64,000 bases of DNA from Actinomadura macrotermitis (GCF_009604375.1 NZ_WEGH01000001.1:1364001-1428000); one strand, 5' to 3'. Shown: positions 29,591-38,150, counted from the stretch's first letter. The notes: generated by a model not told the origin, from the letters alone. Program-made: numbers and translations.

Positions 29591-31294
29591 ATGGTGGATC
29601 CTGGTTCGGTCGTCAACGTCATCAAACAGGCCCGCGAGCGTCGCACCGCCCCGCTGATCCTGGAGCTCGACCTCGCCGACGGCATCGTGGAGACCCCGCC
29701 CGCCGACCCGGTCGCGGCCCTTTTGTCCATGCGCCGCACCCACCTGCGCGACGTGCTGGACGGCCTGCGCCGCGCCCGCTCCGACAGCCGGGTGAAGGCC
29801 GTGGTCGTCAAGGTCACCGGCGGCGTCGGGCTCGCCATGACCCAGGAGCTGCGCGCGGCCGTCCAGGCCGTCCGCGACGCCGGCAAGTACACCGTCGCCT
29901 GGGCCGAGACGTTCGGCGAGGGCGGCCGCGGGAGCGTGCCGTACTACCTGGCCACCGGCTTCGACAAGATCTGGCTGCAGCCGTCGGGCGAGGTCGGGCT
30001 GACCGGCGTGGCGCTGGAGGAGCCGTTCCTGGCGGGCGCGCTGGAGAAGGCCGGCGTCCAGCCGCGCTTCGCCAAGCGGCACGAGTACAAGACGATGGCC
30101 AACACCTTCATGGAGAAGGGCTACACCCCCGAGCACGAGGAGTCGTCCCGGCGCCTGGTGGCCTCCCTCGGCGAGCAGCTCACCGCCGGCATCGCCGCGG
30201 CCCGCGGGCTAACCGAGGAGCGGGTGCGCGAGCTGACCGACCGCGGCCCGCTGCTGGCCGCCGAGGCGCTGGAGGCCGGCCTCGTCGACGCCCTCGGCTA
30301 CCGCGACGAGGTCTACGCCGAGCTGCGCGCGAAGGCCGGCCCGGGCGCGCAGCTGCGGTTCGTCACCCGCTACAGCCGCACCACGGGCCTGGCCAAGAAG
30401 CTGCCCAAGCCCGGCCACCAGGACACCGTCGCGCTGATCAACGGGCAGGGCGCGATCCGGCTCGGCCGCAGCGGCCGCGGCGGGCCGCTGCCCGCGCAGG
30501 GCCCGGCGATGGGCTCCGACACCATCGGCGCGGCGTTCCGCGCGGCCGTCCGCGACGACCGCGTCAAGGCGATCGTGTTCCGGGTGAACAGCCCCGGCGG
30601 CTCGGCCGTCGCCTCCGACGCGATCTGGCGCGAGGTCGTGCTGGCCCGCGAGGCGGGCAAGCCGGTCATCGTGTCGATGGGCAACGTCGCCGCCTCCGGC
30701 GGCTACTACGTGGCGATGGCGGCCGACACGATCGTCGCGCAGCCGGGCACCATCACCGGGTCCATCGGCGTCGTCGTCGGCAAGCCGGTGGTGTCGGGGC
30801 TGCTGGAGCGGCTCGGCATCGGGATGGGGCACGTCGCCGACGGCGACCACGCCCGGATGTTCTCCATCACCGAGGACTTCAGCGACTCCGAATGGGAGCG
30901 CATCAACGCCTCGCTCGACAGCATCTACGCCGACTTCACCGGCAAGGCCGCCGAAGGCCGCGGCCTGTCGCGCGAGCGCGTCCACGAGCTGGCCCGCGGC
31001 CGGGTCTGGACCGGCGCCGACGCCCGCGACAACGGCCTGGTCGACGAGCTCGGCGGCCTGGACCACGCGCTCGACCTGGCCCGCAAGAAGGCCGGCCTCG
31101 CCGCCGACGCGCCGGTCCGCACCTACCCGCACGCCTCGCCGCTGGACCGGCTGCGGCCGCCGGAGTCCAGCGAGGACCGCACGGCGGCGTCCGCCCGCTT
31201 CGACGGCTGGGGCTCGCTCGGCGGCGTCGCGGCCCGGCTCGGGCTGCCCGCGGCCGGCCCGCTCACCCTGCCCGGCTCCTGGGAGATCCGCTGA
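29591..31294 (+). CDS. sppA: signal peptide peptidase SppA, long 67K type
   Basis: A 567-aa S49-family protease with two tandem ClpP-like domains. The catalytic Lys is probably in AKRHEYKTMANTF (about residue 168) of the first domain, and the nucleophile Ser in NVAASGGYYVAM (about residue 370) of the second, followed by TITGSIGVVVGKP. Length matches the E. coli-type protein. It degrades released signal peptides or membrane protein remnants. Unlike E. coli SppA there is no obvious N-terminal membrane anchor. The flavin reductase gene starts within its stop codon. Confidence 0.9.
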   Translation: MVDPGSVVNVIKQARERRTAPLILELDLADGIVETPPADPVAALLSMRRTHLRDVLDGLRRARSDSRVKAVVVKVTGGVGLAMTQELRAAVQAVRDAGKYTVAWAETFGEGGRGSVPYYLATGFDKIWLQPSGEVGLTGVALEEPFLAGALEKAGVQPRFAKRHEYKTMANTFMEKGYTPEHEESSRRLVASLGEQLTAGIAAARGLTEERVRELTDRGPLLAAEALEAGLVDALGYRDEVYAELRAKAGPGAQLRFVTRYSRTTGLAKKLPKPGHQDTVALINGQGAIRLGRSGRGGPLPAQGPAMGSDTIGAAFRAAVRDDRVKAIVFRVNSPGGSAVASDAIWREVVLAREAGKPVIVSMGNVAASGGYYVAMAADTIVAQPGTITGSIGVVVGKPVVSGLLERLGIGMGHVADGDHARMFSITEDFSDSEWERINASLDSIYADFTGKAAEGRGLSRERVHELARGRVWTGADARDNGLVDELGGLDHALDLARKKAGLAADAPVRTYPHASPLDRLRPPESSEDRTAASARFDGWGSLGGVAARLGLPAAGPLTLPGSWEIR

Positions 31295-31764
31295 ACACCG
31301 ACTTCACCGAGGCGCTCGCCGGGTTCGCGACGGGGGTGGTGGTGCTGACCGTCCGCGACGGCCGCGACGACCTCGGCACCACCGTCACCTCGTTCATGTC
31401 GGTGTCGCTGGAGCCGCCGATGGTGCTGGCGGGCGTCGCCACCGGCTCCTACCTCAGCGAGGTGCTCGGCCGCCGGGACCGGTGGGCCGCGACCGTCCTG
31501 TCCAGCGAGCAGAAGGCCATCGCGGGACGGTTCGCGGCGGCGGGCCGCCCCGGCGCGAACCTGCTGCTGGCGAGCGCGCCGCACCACCGCGGCCCGCTCT
31601 CGGACGCGCTGATCCCCGACGACGGCCTGGCCGCGCTGGAGTGCCGGACGCGGCAGCGGATCGAGGCGGGCGACCACACGCTGTTCGTCGCCGAGGTCGA
31701 GTCGGCCGACTACATCGCGCGGCGCCGCACCCCGCTGATCCGCGTCAACCGCCGCTACCTCTGA
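31291..31764 (+). CDS. flavin reductase-like protein with probable CTG start
   Basis: A 157-aa FMN-binding split-barrel protein (flavin reductase domain: FATGVVVLTVRDG, TSFMSVSLEPPMVLAGV, DHTLFVAEVESADY). These enzymes use NAD(P)H to provide reduced flavin for monooxygenases. No ATG, GTG or TTG stands at the expected N-terminus. The conserved family start NTDFTEALAGF is preceded by CTG at 31291, which overlaps the sppA stop (CTGA) with GGGAG 6 bases upstream. The first in-frame GTG (31336) would remove the first strand. Its 3' end overlaps the convergent ferritin-like gene by 10 bases. Confidence 0.8.
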   Translation: MNTDFTEALAGFATGVVVLTVRDGRDDLGTTVTSFMSVSLEPPMVLAGVATGSYLSEVLGRRDRWAATVLSSEQKAIAGRFAAAGRPGANLLLASAPHHRGPLSDALIPDDGLAALECRTRQRIEAGDHTLFVAEVESADYIARRRTPLIRVNRRYL

Positions 31765-32300
31765 AGCTCGCGCGGCAGCCGCTCCAGCAGGCCGCGCAGG
31801 TCGTCGGCGTGCTCCTCCTCCTGCGCGAGCAGCTGCTCGAAGACGCGCTTGGTGGTGGGGTCGCCGTCGCCGAGCCACTGCACGATCTCGGTGTAGGAGG
31901 CGATCGCGACCCGCTCCGCGACCAGGTCCTCCTTGATCATCTCGACCAGGTCGAGGCTGTCGTCGTAGTCGGCGTGCGACCGGGCCGTCAGCGTCTCGGG
32001 GTTGAAGTCGGGCTCCCCGCCGAGCTGCACGATCCGCTGCGCCAGCTTGTCGGCGTGCTCCTGCTCCTCGGCGGCGTGCTCGGCGAACTCGGCGGCGACG
32101 GTCTCGGAGTAGATGCCGGTCGCGGTGTAGTAGTGCCGCTTGTACCGCAGCACGCACACGAGCTCGGTGGCCAGCGCCTCGTTGCACACCTGGATCACCC
32201 GGTCCAGGTCGGCGCCGTACGCCTCGGTGATCGGCCCCTTGTCGATCTCCTGGCGGGCCCGCTCGCGCAACGTCTTGATGTCGGTCAGGAACTCGGCCAT
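31755..32300 (-). CDS. bacterioferritin/ferritin-like protein
   Basis: A 181-aa four-helix-bundle protein. Metal-ligand patterns typical of ferritin-like di-iron sites are visible: the Glu in ATELVCVLRY (helix 1), EEQEHADKL (helix 2, E..H), the Glu in DLVAERVAIASY (helix 3), and EEEHADDL (helix 4). ATG 32300 has GAGAGGGG upstream. Length is close to bacterioferritin, but the heme-ligand Met cannot be assigned with confidence. Expected to store or detoxify iron. HutI lies 49 bases upstream on the same strand. Confidence 0.85.
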   Translation of the reverse strand: MAEFLTDIKTLRERARQEIDKGPITEAYGADLDRVIQVCNEALATELVCVLRYKRHYYTATGIYSETVAAEFAEHAAEEQEHADKLAQRIVQLGGEPDFNPETLTARSHADYDDSLDLVEMIKEDLVAERVAIASYTEIVQWLGDGDPTTKRVFEQLLAQEEEHADDLRGLLERLPRELQR

Positions 32301-32349
32301 GAATACCCCTCTCTCATATGCAGGGGCCACGTTCCCGCCGAAGCCACCT

Positions 32350-33516
32350 TCACACCTCGCGTTGCCCGGCCTTCCACACCGCTGAGACCAACGGCACACC
32401 GGGCCGGTAAGCCAGGTGAATGTGCGAGGCGGCGTCCAGCACAAGCACGTCAGCGCGCGCGCCGGGCCCGAGCCGACCCACATCGGTACGCCGCAGCGCC
32501 CGCGCGCCCCCAGCCGTAGCCGCCCACACGGCCTCCGCAGGCGTCATCCCCATATCCCGAACCGCCACCGCGATACAGAACGCCATGCTGGAGCTGTAAC
32601 AGGACCCAGGATTGCAGTCGCTAGCCAGGGCGACACTCGCCCCCGCATCAAGCAACCGCCGAGCGTCCGGATAAGGCTGCCGGGTAGAGAACTCCACCCC
32701 AGGCAAAAGCGTCGCGACAGTCTCAGAAGATGCGAGCGCATCCACATCAGCATCACTCAAAAAGGTGCAGTGATCGGCCGAAGCAGCCCCCAACTCCACC
32801 GCAAGCCGAACCCCCGGCCCCTCCCCCAACTGGTTGGCATGCAGGCGCGGCATCAGCCCAGCCCGCATCCCCGCCTCCAACACCTCACGGGCCTGATCGC
32901 CATCAAAGGCGCCCCGCTCACAGAAGACATCGACCCACCGAGCATGCGGCGCACACACAGCCAGCATCTCGGTAGAAACCACCCGCACATACTCCTGCGC
33001 CCTCCCCACGTACTCAGGAGGCACCACATGAGCCCCAAGGAAGGTCACCTCATCAACAACCTCGGCCGCAATCCGAACGGCCCGCTCTTCTTCCTCCACC
33101 GTGAGCCCGTAACCCGACTTGCACTCCACGGTCGTGGTCCCCTGCCGAGCCATCTCCCGAACAAGCCGCCGCAGATTCCCCCGCAGCTCCTCATCGGAAG
33201 CGGCCCGAGTCTTGGCCACAGTCGTCCGAATCCCGCCGGCCTCGTAGGACCGCCCGCTCATCCGCGCCGCGAACTCCTCGGCCCGCTCCCCCGCGAACAC
33301 CAGATGCGCATGCGAGTCGACGAACCCAGGCAGCACGGCCCGCCCGCCCGCATCGAACTCTTCATCAGCCGCCGGCGCGTCCCCACTAGGACCAACCCAG
33401 GCGACCTCACTGCCATCCACCACAAGCGCCGCATCCCGCAGCACACCGAGAGGCCCCTCACCGCCCCCCGGCTCGTTGGTGACCAACTCCCCGATGTTCC
33501 TGATAACAGTGCTCAC
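32350..33516 (-). CDS. hutI: imidazolonepropionase
   Basis: A 388-aa amidohydrolase catalysing the third step of histidine degradation. The metal motif [20 protein letters not shown], the later [22 protein letters not shown] and ASDCNPGS are diagnostic. GTG 33516 lacks a strong ribosome site. No hutU, hutH or hutF is adjacent. Most of the coding region uses A/T at third positions far more than neighbours do (e.g. 32640-33100), which suggests a different origin or local recombination. It lies 87 bases from the tRNA-Sec gene, the edge of the accessory region. Confidence 0.93.
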   Translation of the reverse strand: MSTVIRNIGELVTNEPGGGEGPLGVLRDAALVVDGSEVAWVGPSGDAPAADEEFDAGGRAVLPGFVDSHAHLVFAGERAEEFAARMSGRSYEAGGIRTTVAKTRAASDEELRGNLRRLVREMARQGTTTVECKSGYGLTVEEEERAVRIAAEVVDEVTFLGAHVVPPEYVGRAQEYVRVVSTEMLAVCAPHARWVDVFCERGAFDGDQAREVLEAGMRAGLMPRLHANQLGEGPGVRLAVELGAASADHCTFLSDADVDALASSETVATLLPGVEFSTRQPYPDARRLLDAGASVALASDCNPGSCYSSSMAFCIAVAVRDMGMTPAEAVWAATAGGARALRRTDVGRLGPGARADVLVLDAASHIHLAYRPGVPLVSAVWKAGQREV

Positions 33517-33566
33517 CCGCCCAGGATCGCACTGCGCCCAGCAGCCCCCAGCGCCCCCACACCCAC

Positions 33567-33590
33567 CACCGTCTCAAATCCGAGACGGTG
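33567..33590. promoter_or_regulatory. 9-bp hairpin immediately upstream of tRNA-Sec
   Basis: Perfect inverted repeat CACCGTCTC-AAATCC-GAGACGGTG between the divergent hutI and tRNA-Sec starts. It could be an operator for either gene or a transcription terminator. No T-run is present. Confidence 0.4.
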
Positions 33591-33603
33591 TATCGTCCGC
33601 CCC

Positions 33604-33699
33604 GGAGGCGGCAGGGCGCCTGGTGGCCCTCCCGGTCTTCAAAACCGATGGTCCCGAGCACCTCGGGACGGCGGGTTCGATTCCCGTCCGCCTCCGCCA
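33604..33699 (+). tRNA. selC: tRNA-Sec (anticodon UCA)
   Basis: A 96-base selenocysteine tRNA, which inserts Sec at UGA codons with SelA, SelB and SelD (none in the window). The cloverleaf can be folded by eye: 8-bp acceptor (33604-33611 with 33688-33695), long D stem (33613-33617 with 33626-33630), anticodon loop CTTCAAA with TCA at 33639-33641, an 8-bp variable arm (33651-33658 with 33662-33669), a 5-bp T stem with TTCGATT loop, discriminator G and encoded CCA (33697-33699). The 8+5 acceptor/T stack and long variable arm are the bacterial tRNA-Sec hallmarks. Two diverged relatives lie at about 38151 and 39724. Confidence 0.93.
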
Positions 33700-33857
33700 C
33701 CAGCGGAAACGCCGCTCCCCTGGCCCAGCCGCCCCGCCCACGAACGATCACCGGCGCTCTCATGGGAGCAATAGGGGAACACGCGGTCAAGATCCCGTTC
33801 CGGTGCCGTCCTCCGCCGAGCCGAGAAGCGCGACGATCTGCTCCGCCGCGGTCTCGT
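33604..33857 (+). repeat. direct repeat copy 1: tRNA-Sec plus 3' flank
   Basis: The tRNA-Sec and about 155 bases after it recur at 39724-39980 (copy 2, nearly collinear) and in deleted form at 38151-38253 (copy 3). Shared landmarks are ACGATCACCGGCGCTCTCAT and ACACGCGGTCAAGATCCCGT. Similarity is high in the 3' half of the tRNA and the flank, weaker in the tRNA 5' half. Confidence 0.8.
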
Positions 33858-33971
33858 GGGATTTGGCCGCTGCGGTGGGCGGACAGGATGCCCCATGCAA
33901 CAACGGGCACCTCGACTGCGAGTCCGCGGTCTCGGGCCCGATCCGCGAGAGGGTATCCAGCACGTGGCGAC

Positions 33972-34187
33972 CATCCGCTGCTCCGCCTTGTCGACCACCA
34001 GAGGTCGCTGGACATCCCCGCCGCCACCCCGGACGCCGGTCGGGTCCTGCGCGATGACCAGGGCCGGCTGCGGAAGGCCCACCGGGTCTTCATCAACGGC
34101 GAGCTCGCGCAGGTCGATAACAGCACACCCCTGACCGGCAATGACGATGTCGAGTTTCTGACCGCCGTCGGCGTCCGCGGCGCTGCC
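33972..34187 (+). pseudogene. MoaD/ThiS-like sulfur-carrier remnant
   Basis: In one frame the translation reads VLRDDQGRLRKAHRVFINGE, then LAQVDNSTPLTGNDDVEFLTAVGV. This resembles the C-terminal half of MoaD/ThiS-type small sulfur carriers (an F-x-N-G-E strand, TPL turn, D-D-V, ending just before the usual Gly-Gly tail). No start codon, ribosome site or N-terminal half fits, and the C-terminus reads GVRGAAG without a terminal GG. Probably a decayed gene; the family label is tentative. Confidence 0.35.
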
Positions 34188-34369
34188 GGCGTGAACCGCA
34201 GCCGCGCAACGCCCAGGCGACCGTGGTTCAGCCCGTCATAGAGCGAGCCGTGGCCATGCGGTAGGGGCTGTAATTTTCAGGGCTTGATGCCGTCTGATCG
34301 TCAGTGGTGTTCGTTGTGTGTGTCCTGACGGCGAATGAGTCACCCGCCTCGGCCCTTGTCGAGTGTTCT

Positions 34370-35401
34370 TCAGGTGGGTTTTCGAGCGATCACGACTCCG
34401 TTGGCGCCGGGGGCTTCGAAGTGCTCGACGCGGATTTGGGTGAAGCCGGTGTCTTTCAGCCAACTGCCGTACTCGGCTGCGGTGTAGTTGCGTCCCCAGG
34501 TCTCGACGAGCATCGTCAGGCTCATCAGGGCCGCGTCGGCGGGGCCGTCCTTGGCGTCGTTGACCAGCAGTTCGCTGATGAGGATCTGCCCGCCGGGGGC
34601 CAGGGCCCGGTAGCACTTGGCCAGCAGCTTCCTGCAGTCGTCCTCGGACCAGTCGTGGAGGATCATCGACAGCAGGCAGGCGTCGTACCCGCCGGGGAGC
34701 CGGGGCTCGGCGAAGAAGTCTCCGGAGATGAGTTCGATCCGTTCGGTGAGCCCGGCCTTGTCGATGACCGGACGGGTCAGGTCGCACACGAACGGCAGGT
34801 CGTAGATCGTGGTGGTCAGTTCGGGGTGGCGGCGGCACAGTTCGATGGCGTAGGCGGCTCCGCCGCCGCCTATGTCCAGCAGGTTCCTGACGCCACCGAG
34901 GTCCACCGAGTCGGCCAGGACACCGGCGGTGAAGACCGACAGCGAGTGCATCGCCTGCCAGAAGAAGTCGACCATGTCCGGGTCGCCGGGGTCGAACAGG
35001 CTGCTGCGTTCGTCAGGGTTCCAGGCGGTGGGCCGGTCGGTGCGCAGTGCGTCCATCAACCGCATCCAGCCGGGGTAGTCGTGGACGTCGACGCCCGTGA
35101 CCCAGCCGCCGAAGTAGTAGCGCTTGCCCTTGACCAGGAACTCCTCGGACAGCGCGGAGTTGCCGTAGCGGCCGGCGTCGGCGTCCAGGAGGCCGAGGGA
35201 GGCGCAGGCGGTCACGAGCGTCTCGGTGGGGCGCGGCCGCAGGGCGAGCCGGTCGCCGATGGCCTGGAGGGTGAGCGGCCCGGTGGCCGACAGCTGAGTG
35301 AACAGTTCCAGCTCGCAGGCCGCGGCCAGGGTCTTGGAGGCCCACAGGCCGGAGACGATCTGCATGAGCGGTCGGGGCGTGAGCGGCTGGGGGGTGTCCA
35401 T
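34370..35401 (-). CDS. SAM-dependent O-methyltransferase (family 2)
   Basis: A 343-aa class I methyltransferase of the caffeate O-methyltransferase-like type found in polyketide and antibiotic pathways. An N-terminal winged-helix dimerisation domain (residues about 10-95) precedes the Rossmann domain with motif I NLLDIGGGGAAYAIEL (about residue 173), IYDLPFVCDL, and the catalytic-loop region SMILHDWSEDDCRKLL. ATG 35401 has GGGAGA upstream. It is last in a minus-strand series from 37115 (JAMM, SgcJ-like, TerB-like, methyltransferase). Substrate unknown; secondary metabolism is the likeliest setting. Confidence 0.87.
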   Translation of the reverse strand: MDTPQPLTPRPLMQIVSGLWASKTLAAACELELFTQLSATGPLTLQAIGDRLALRPRPTETLVTACASLGLLDADAGRYGNSALSEEFLVKGKRYYFGGWVTGVDVHDYPGWMRLMDALRTDRPTAWNPDERSSLFDPGDPDMVDFFWQAMHSLSVFTAGVLADSVDLGGVRNLLDIGGGGAAYAIELCRRHPELTTTIYDLPFVCDLTRPVIDKAGLTERIELISGDFFAEPRLPGGYDACLLSMILHDWSEDDCRKLLAKCYRALAPGGQILISELLVNDAKDGPADAALMSLTMLVETWGRNYTAAEYGSWLKDTGFTQIRVEHFEAPGANGVVIARKPT

Positions 35402-35493
35402 GGCGTCTCGTCTCCCTGGCTGCTGTCGGGGGTCGGTGCCGCCCGGTCCCGGGTTCGCGCGTCCTTTCGGGACCGGGCGCGGTGATCAGGGCG

Positions 35494-35979
35494 TCAGAAG
35501 GGCTTGTCCTTGGGGTCGGGCCAGACCAGGGCGGCCCGCCGGGCCCGCATCCGCTCCTCGTCCCGGTGGAACTCCACCCACTGGTCCACCAGCTCGTCGG
35601 GATGGCCGAACAGCCGGTTCATCGTGCGGATGCTGGCGAGCTCGTCCTCGTGGAGCACTCCGTCGGCGGCACACGCGCGGACGGCGTCGTGGATGATGCC
35701 GCGCGAGCAGGCGTTCGCCGCCTGGCTGCCGCTCAGGACGTCCTGGAGCGTGTCGCCGGCCTGGTACTCCTCCAGCTTTTCGGCCAGGCCGTCGGTGCAG
35801 CCGAAGGCGGCGAAGTAGCCGACGATCCATTCCCGCTCGGCCGGAGCGATCACGCCGTCTCCCTTGGCGCAGATCATCAGCGCCTTGGCGTACGCCTCGA
35901 AGTCGTCGATCGACGGTTTCGAGTCGAAGGACCAGTCCTTTTTGAAGAGCCACAGGGCTCCCTTTTCCCGGGTGTCCAT
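35494..35979 (-). CDS. TerB-like helical protein
   Basis: A 161-aa all-helical soluble protein. The segment ALMICAKGDGVIAPAEREWIVGYF (about residues 33-56), with a second similar acidic/Asp pattern CAADGVLHEDELASIRTM near residue 110, is typical of TerB-fold proteins, which may bind metal through these loops. No link to tellurite is implied. ATG 35979 has AAGGGAGA upstream. It lies 111 bases downstream of the SgcJ-like gene and 92 bases before the methyltransferase gene on the same strand. Confidence 0.7.
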   Translation of the reverse strand: MDTREKGALWLFKKDWSFDSKPSIDDFEAYAKALMICAKGDGVIAPAEREWIVGYFAAFGCTDGLAEKLEEYQAGDTLQDVLSGSQAANACSRGIIHDAVRACAADGVLHEDELASIRTMNRLFGHPDELVDQWVEFHRDEERMRARRAALVWPDPKDKPF

Positions 35980-36090
35980 CCCGATCTCCCTTCCGTATTG
36001 CTGTGTCGTCCGTCTCCCCGGCCCTCGGGACGGGCCGCGGAGACCGCGTCGTGCGTCCGGGCCGTCCTCGCCAGGGAACGGCCGGGCGTT

Positions 36091-36507
36091 TCAGTGATCT
36101 TCTATTCGTGGAAGCGGCACCATGTTCATGAAGGAGACGATGAGCCACCCGGCGCGTCCGTGTTCCAGGACCGCCTGTGCGTGCATCGTGTTCCCCGGGT
36201 TTCCGCCGAGGCCGAGCGCCGGCGAGCCGTCCAGGGTCAGCAGCGTCGAATCCACCTGCGAGACGGCCAGGCGCGGCGCACAATGCCTGACCCGCCGGAC
36301 GGTCATCACCAGCCGGGTGCCGATGTAGACGGTCGCGAAGAGCCGGTCGTGTGCGGCGGCGATGGCGGCCCGGCCGGCGAGCCGGTCACCGCGTACGGAG
36401 GTGAAGTCGGCGTCGGGGGCGAAAGCGCGTGCGAAACGGTCCGCGTCCGCCTGCGCCCACGCCTTTTGCATCGCCGAGAACACCTCGCCCAGTCCGGCGT
36501 CGTTCAT
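36091..36507 (-). CDS. SgcJ/EcaC-type SnoaL-like protein
   Basis: A 138-aa cone-fold protein of the NTF2/SnoaL superfamily (MQKAWAQADADRFARAFAPDADFTS, then GRAAIAAAHDRLF). SgcJ/EcaC homologues occur in enediyne and other antibiotic clusters and sometimes act as cyclases or oxidoreductase-like factors, but most members are unassigned. ATG 36507 overlaps the stop of the JAMM gene by 4 bases, so the two are translationally coupled and probably act together. Confidence 0.75.
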   Translation of the reverse strand: MNDAGLGEVFSAMQKAWAQADADRFARAFAPDADFTSVRGDRLAGRAAIAAAHDRLFATVYIGTRLVMTVRRVRHCAPRLAVSQVDSTLLTLDGSPALGLGGNPGNTMHAQAVLEHGRAGWLIVSFMNMVPLPRIEDH

Positions 36508-37115
36508 GGCTCGGCCCAGAAGCGAACATCAATGGCCGGACAGCAGGTCGCATCGATAGCGGGTGGCGGAGCCCATGCGCCGATGGCGTACTGGAATCCG
36601 CACCCTGAACGCTCTATGTAACAGATCATGTTGATCGGCCAGCCTGTGCTTCCGAACATGTAGACATCCATTGGTGTCGGTGCCTGGCTGAGGCGCAGTC
36701 CGCGCTCGTGAGGCGGGCCGATGCGATGCCAGTCCGGGTGCATGTGGATGGAGCCGAGGATGTCCCATCCCTGTTCCTCGGCCTCCCGGTGGATGCGCAG
36801 CAGGTCCTGTGGATCGGCCCAGAAACCCCGGTGCTCGTTCTCGTAGGCCATGCCGAAACGAGGGACGATCCCCGAGCGGAACTCCGCGGCGGCCGCCGGG
36901 TCGGTGGCCCGTACGCTCCGCCCCGGAGCGATCTGCCGGATCAGGGCCACGTCCTCGATGGCCTCTCCGACAAGGACGGCGAAGCATGACAGCGGCGTGC
37001 TGGGGGTGCACAGCTCATAGGTCCGCATCGCCGCGGTGAGGAACGGCCGCAGCACATGGTGGGCGACGACGGCCGTGCGGCAGTTCAGACTTCGACCGGT
37101 GATCGTCTCCGTCAT
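36504..37115 (-). CDS. JAMM/MPN-domain metalloprotease-like protein
   Basis: A 203-aa protein with a JAB1/MPN+ core: the Glu in CFAVLVGE (about residue 51) and the zinc motif HMHPDWHRIG...PTPMD (H-x-H then D, about residues 122-146). Bacterial JAMM enzymes often cleave ubiquitin-like sulfur carriers (MoaD/ThiS/CysO type) to mature them or release a product, as QbsD does in thioquinolobactin synthesis. The Ser normally next in the motif is not in its usual place, so activity is uncertain. ATG 37115 is preferred over the adjoining GTG 37118. The MoaD-like remnant 3 kb away may be the vestige of a partner. Confidence 0.75.
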   Translation of the reverse strand: MTETITGRSLNCRTAVVAHHVLRPFLTAAMRTYELCTPSTPLSCFAVLVGEAIEDVALIRQIAPGRSVRATDPAAAAEFRSGIVPRFGMAYENEHRGFWADPQDLLRIHREAEEQGWDILGSIHMHPDWHRIGPPHERGLRLSQAPTPMDVYMFGSTGWPINMICYIERSGCGFQYAIGAWAPPPAIDATCCPAIDVRFWAEP

Positions 37116-37118
37116 CAC

Positions 37119-37383
37119 TTCCCCTGACTCTCAGTAGCAACACTGCCGCATAGAGTGAGCAAGCTCAAGGCAAAGCTCACCTGTACCGGGGGTGCGACAA
37201 CAGAGCCCTCGGCGCTACGTTTCCGCCGACCACACAGGGGCACGGCTCAATCGCACAGAGTGGCGGAACTGCGGTATGCCGCGAACGTCCGCATGGCGTC
37301 GAGGTGTGCCGTCCCTCAAAGCCGGGAGATCTCTTCGTTCGCGCCCGCGTCTCCGCTCACCAGCCGATCCAGGGAGGCATCAC
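37119..37383. promoter_or_regulatory. divergent intergenic region between JAMM and VOC genes
   Basis: A 265-base gap. It holds an inverted repeat GTGAGC (37155-37160) / GCTCAC (37175-37180) with an inner GAGC-AA-GCTC palindrome (37157-37166), about 40 bases upstream of the JAMM start. A control site for the operon is possible; no promoter hexamers could be fixed. Confidence 0.3.
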
Positions 37384-37749
37384 ATGCCCCGGCCGACCAT
37401 CCGGCACCTCGCCCTCTACGCCCGCGACCCCCAGGCTCTGGCGCGGTTCTACCGCGAGCACTTCGCCATGGACGTCATCCTCACCGACCCGGAGGGCAAC
37501 CATTTCCTGGGCGACGGCTACCTGACGCTCGCCCTGCTGAAACTGCAGATGGCCGGCGAGGCCCCCGTCGGGATGAACCACTTCGGCTTCCACATATCCG
37601 ACGCCGCCCGAACATGCGCGGAGCTGTCCGACGCCGGGCTCGAGCAGCCCGCGCTCCGCGCCTCGAAACGCCCCTTCGCCGAGTACCGGGCGATCGACCC
37701 CGAAGGCAACTGGTTCGACCTGTCCGAACACGGATACGGCATTCCCTGA
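37384..37749 (+). CDS. VOC-superfamily (glyoxalase/bleomycin resistance) protein
   Basis: A 121-aa single VOC domain: IRHLALYARDPQALARFYRE at the start, a central NHFGFHISDAAR and a final DPEGNWFDLSEHG. Potential metal ligands are His9, His66 and Glu115-type residues at the usual places. ATG 37384 has GGAGG 6-7 bases upstream. Possible roles are a small dioxygenase, isomerase or antibiotic-binding protein; none can be preferred. It is divergent from the JAMM operon. The response-regulator remnant begins 14 bases after its stop. Confidence 0.85.
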   Translation: MPRPTIRHLALYARDPQALARFYREHFAMDVILTDPEGNHFLGDGYLTLALLKLQMAGEAPVGMNHFGFHISDAARTCAELSDAGLEQPALRASKRPFAEYRAIDPEGNWFDLSEHGYGIP

Positions 37750-37763
37750 CCGCCATGATGCCG

Positions 37764-38045
37764 CAGGGCGTCGCCGTGGGCCGCGACGCGGACGCCCTGC
37801 AGCAGGTCGGCGGGTTCGGTGTCCTTCACCATGAAGCCGCACGCGCCGGCGCGCAGCGCGTTGAAGACGTACTCGTCGAGCCCGTAGTTGGTGAGGATCA
37901 CGACGTGGACGCCGGACAGCCGTTCGTCGGCGGCGATGAGCCGGGTCGCCTCGATGCCGTCCAGCACCGGCATCTGCACGTCGAGCAGGACGACGTCGGG
38001 CCGGTGCTCGCGAGCGAGGGCGACACCCTGCTCGCCGTCGGCACC
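37764..38045 (-). pseudogene. response regulator receiver-domain fragment (NarL/LuxR type)
   Basis: The minus-strand translation gives a central receiver-domain stretch (REHRPDVVLLDVQMPVLDGI with the phospho-acceptor Asp, then VVILTNYGLDEYVFNALRAG, then ACGFMVKDTEPADLLQGVR). The N-terminal start of the domain and the whole C-terminal LuxR HTH are missing, and no start codon or partner histidine kinase is present. It is a truncated gene remnant in the scarred tRNA-Sec region. Confidence 0.8.
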
Positions 38046-38150
38046 TTGCCCGTGTGGTGCGGGAACGGACCGAACTGGACCAGGGTGGAGCGCAGAGGCC
38101 CAGGTGGTCATCTTTAGCGCTCTGACCAGCCGGAACAGCACTGTGGCGGA

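Larger units (their letters stand above)
33517..34369. other. 853-base region: tRNA-Sec, its repeated flank, decayed sequence
   Basis: Apart from the tRNA-Sec gene and a MoaD/ThiS-like remnant (33972-34187) I see no intact gene. A perfect 9-bp hairpin (33567-33575 / 33582-33590) stands 13 bases before the tRNA. The block from 33604 to about 33857 recurs in diverged form at about 39724-39980. Minus-strand ORFs here run antisense through the tRNA and are artefacts. Confidence 0.7.

Noticed and set aside
33458..34141. Minus-strand protein-coding genes over the tRNA-Sec and its copies
   Set aside because: Their translations (GGGRESNP-type stretches) are the usual antisense reading of tRNA genes and shift with each copy.
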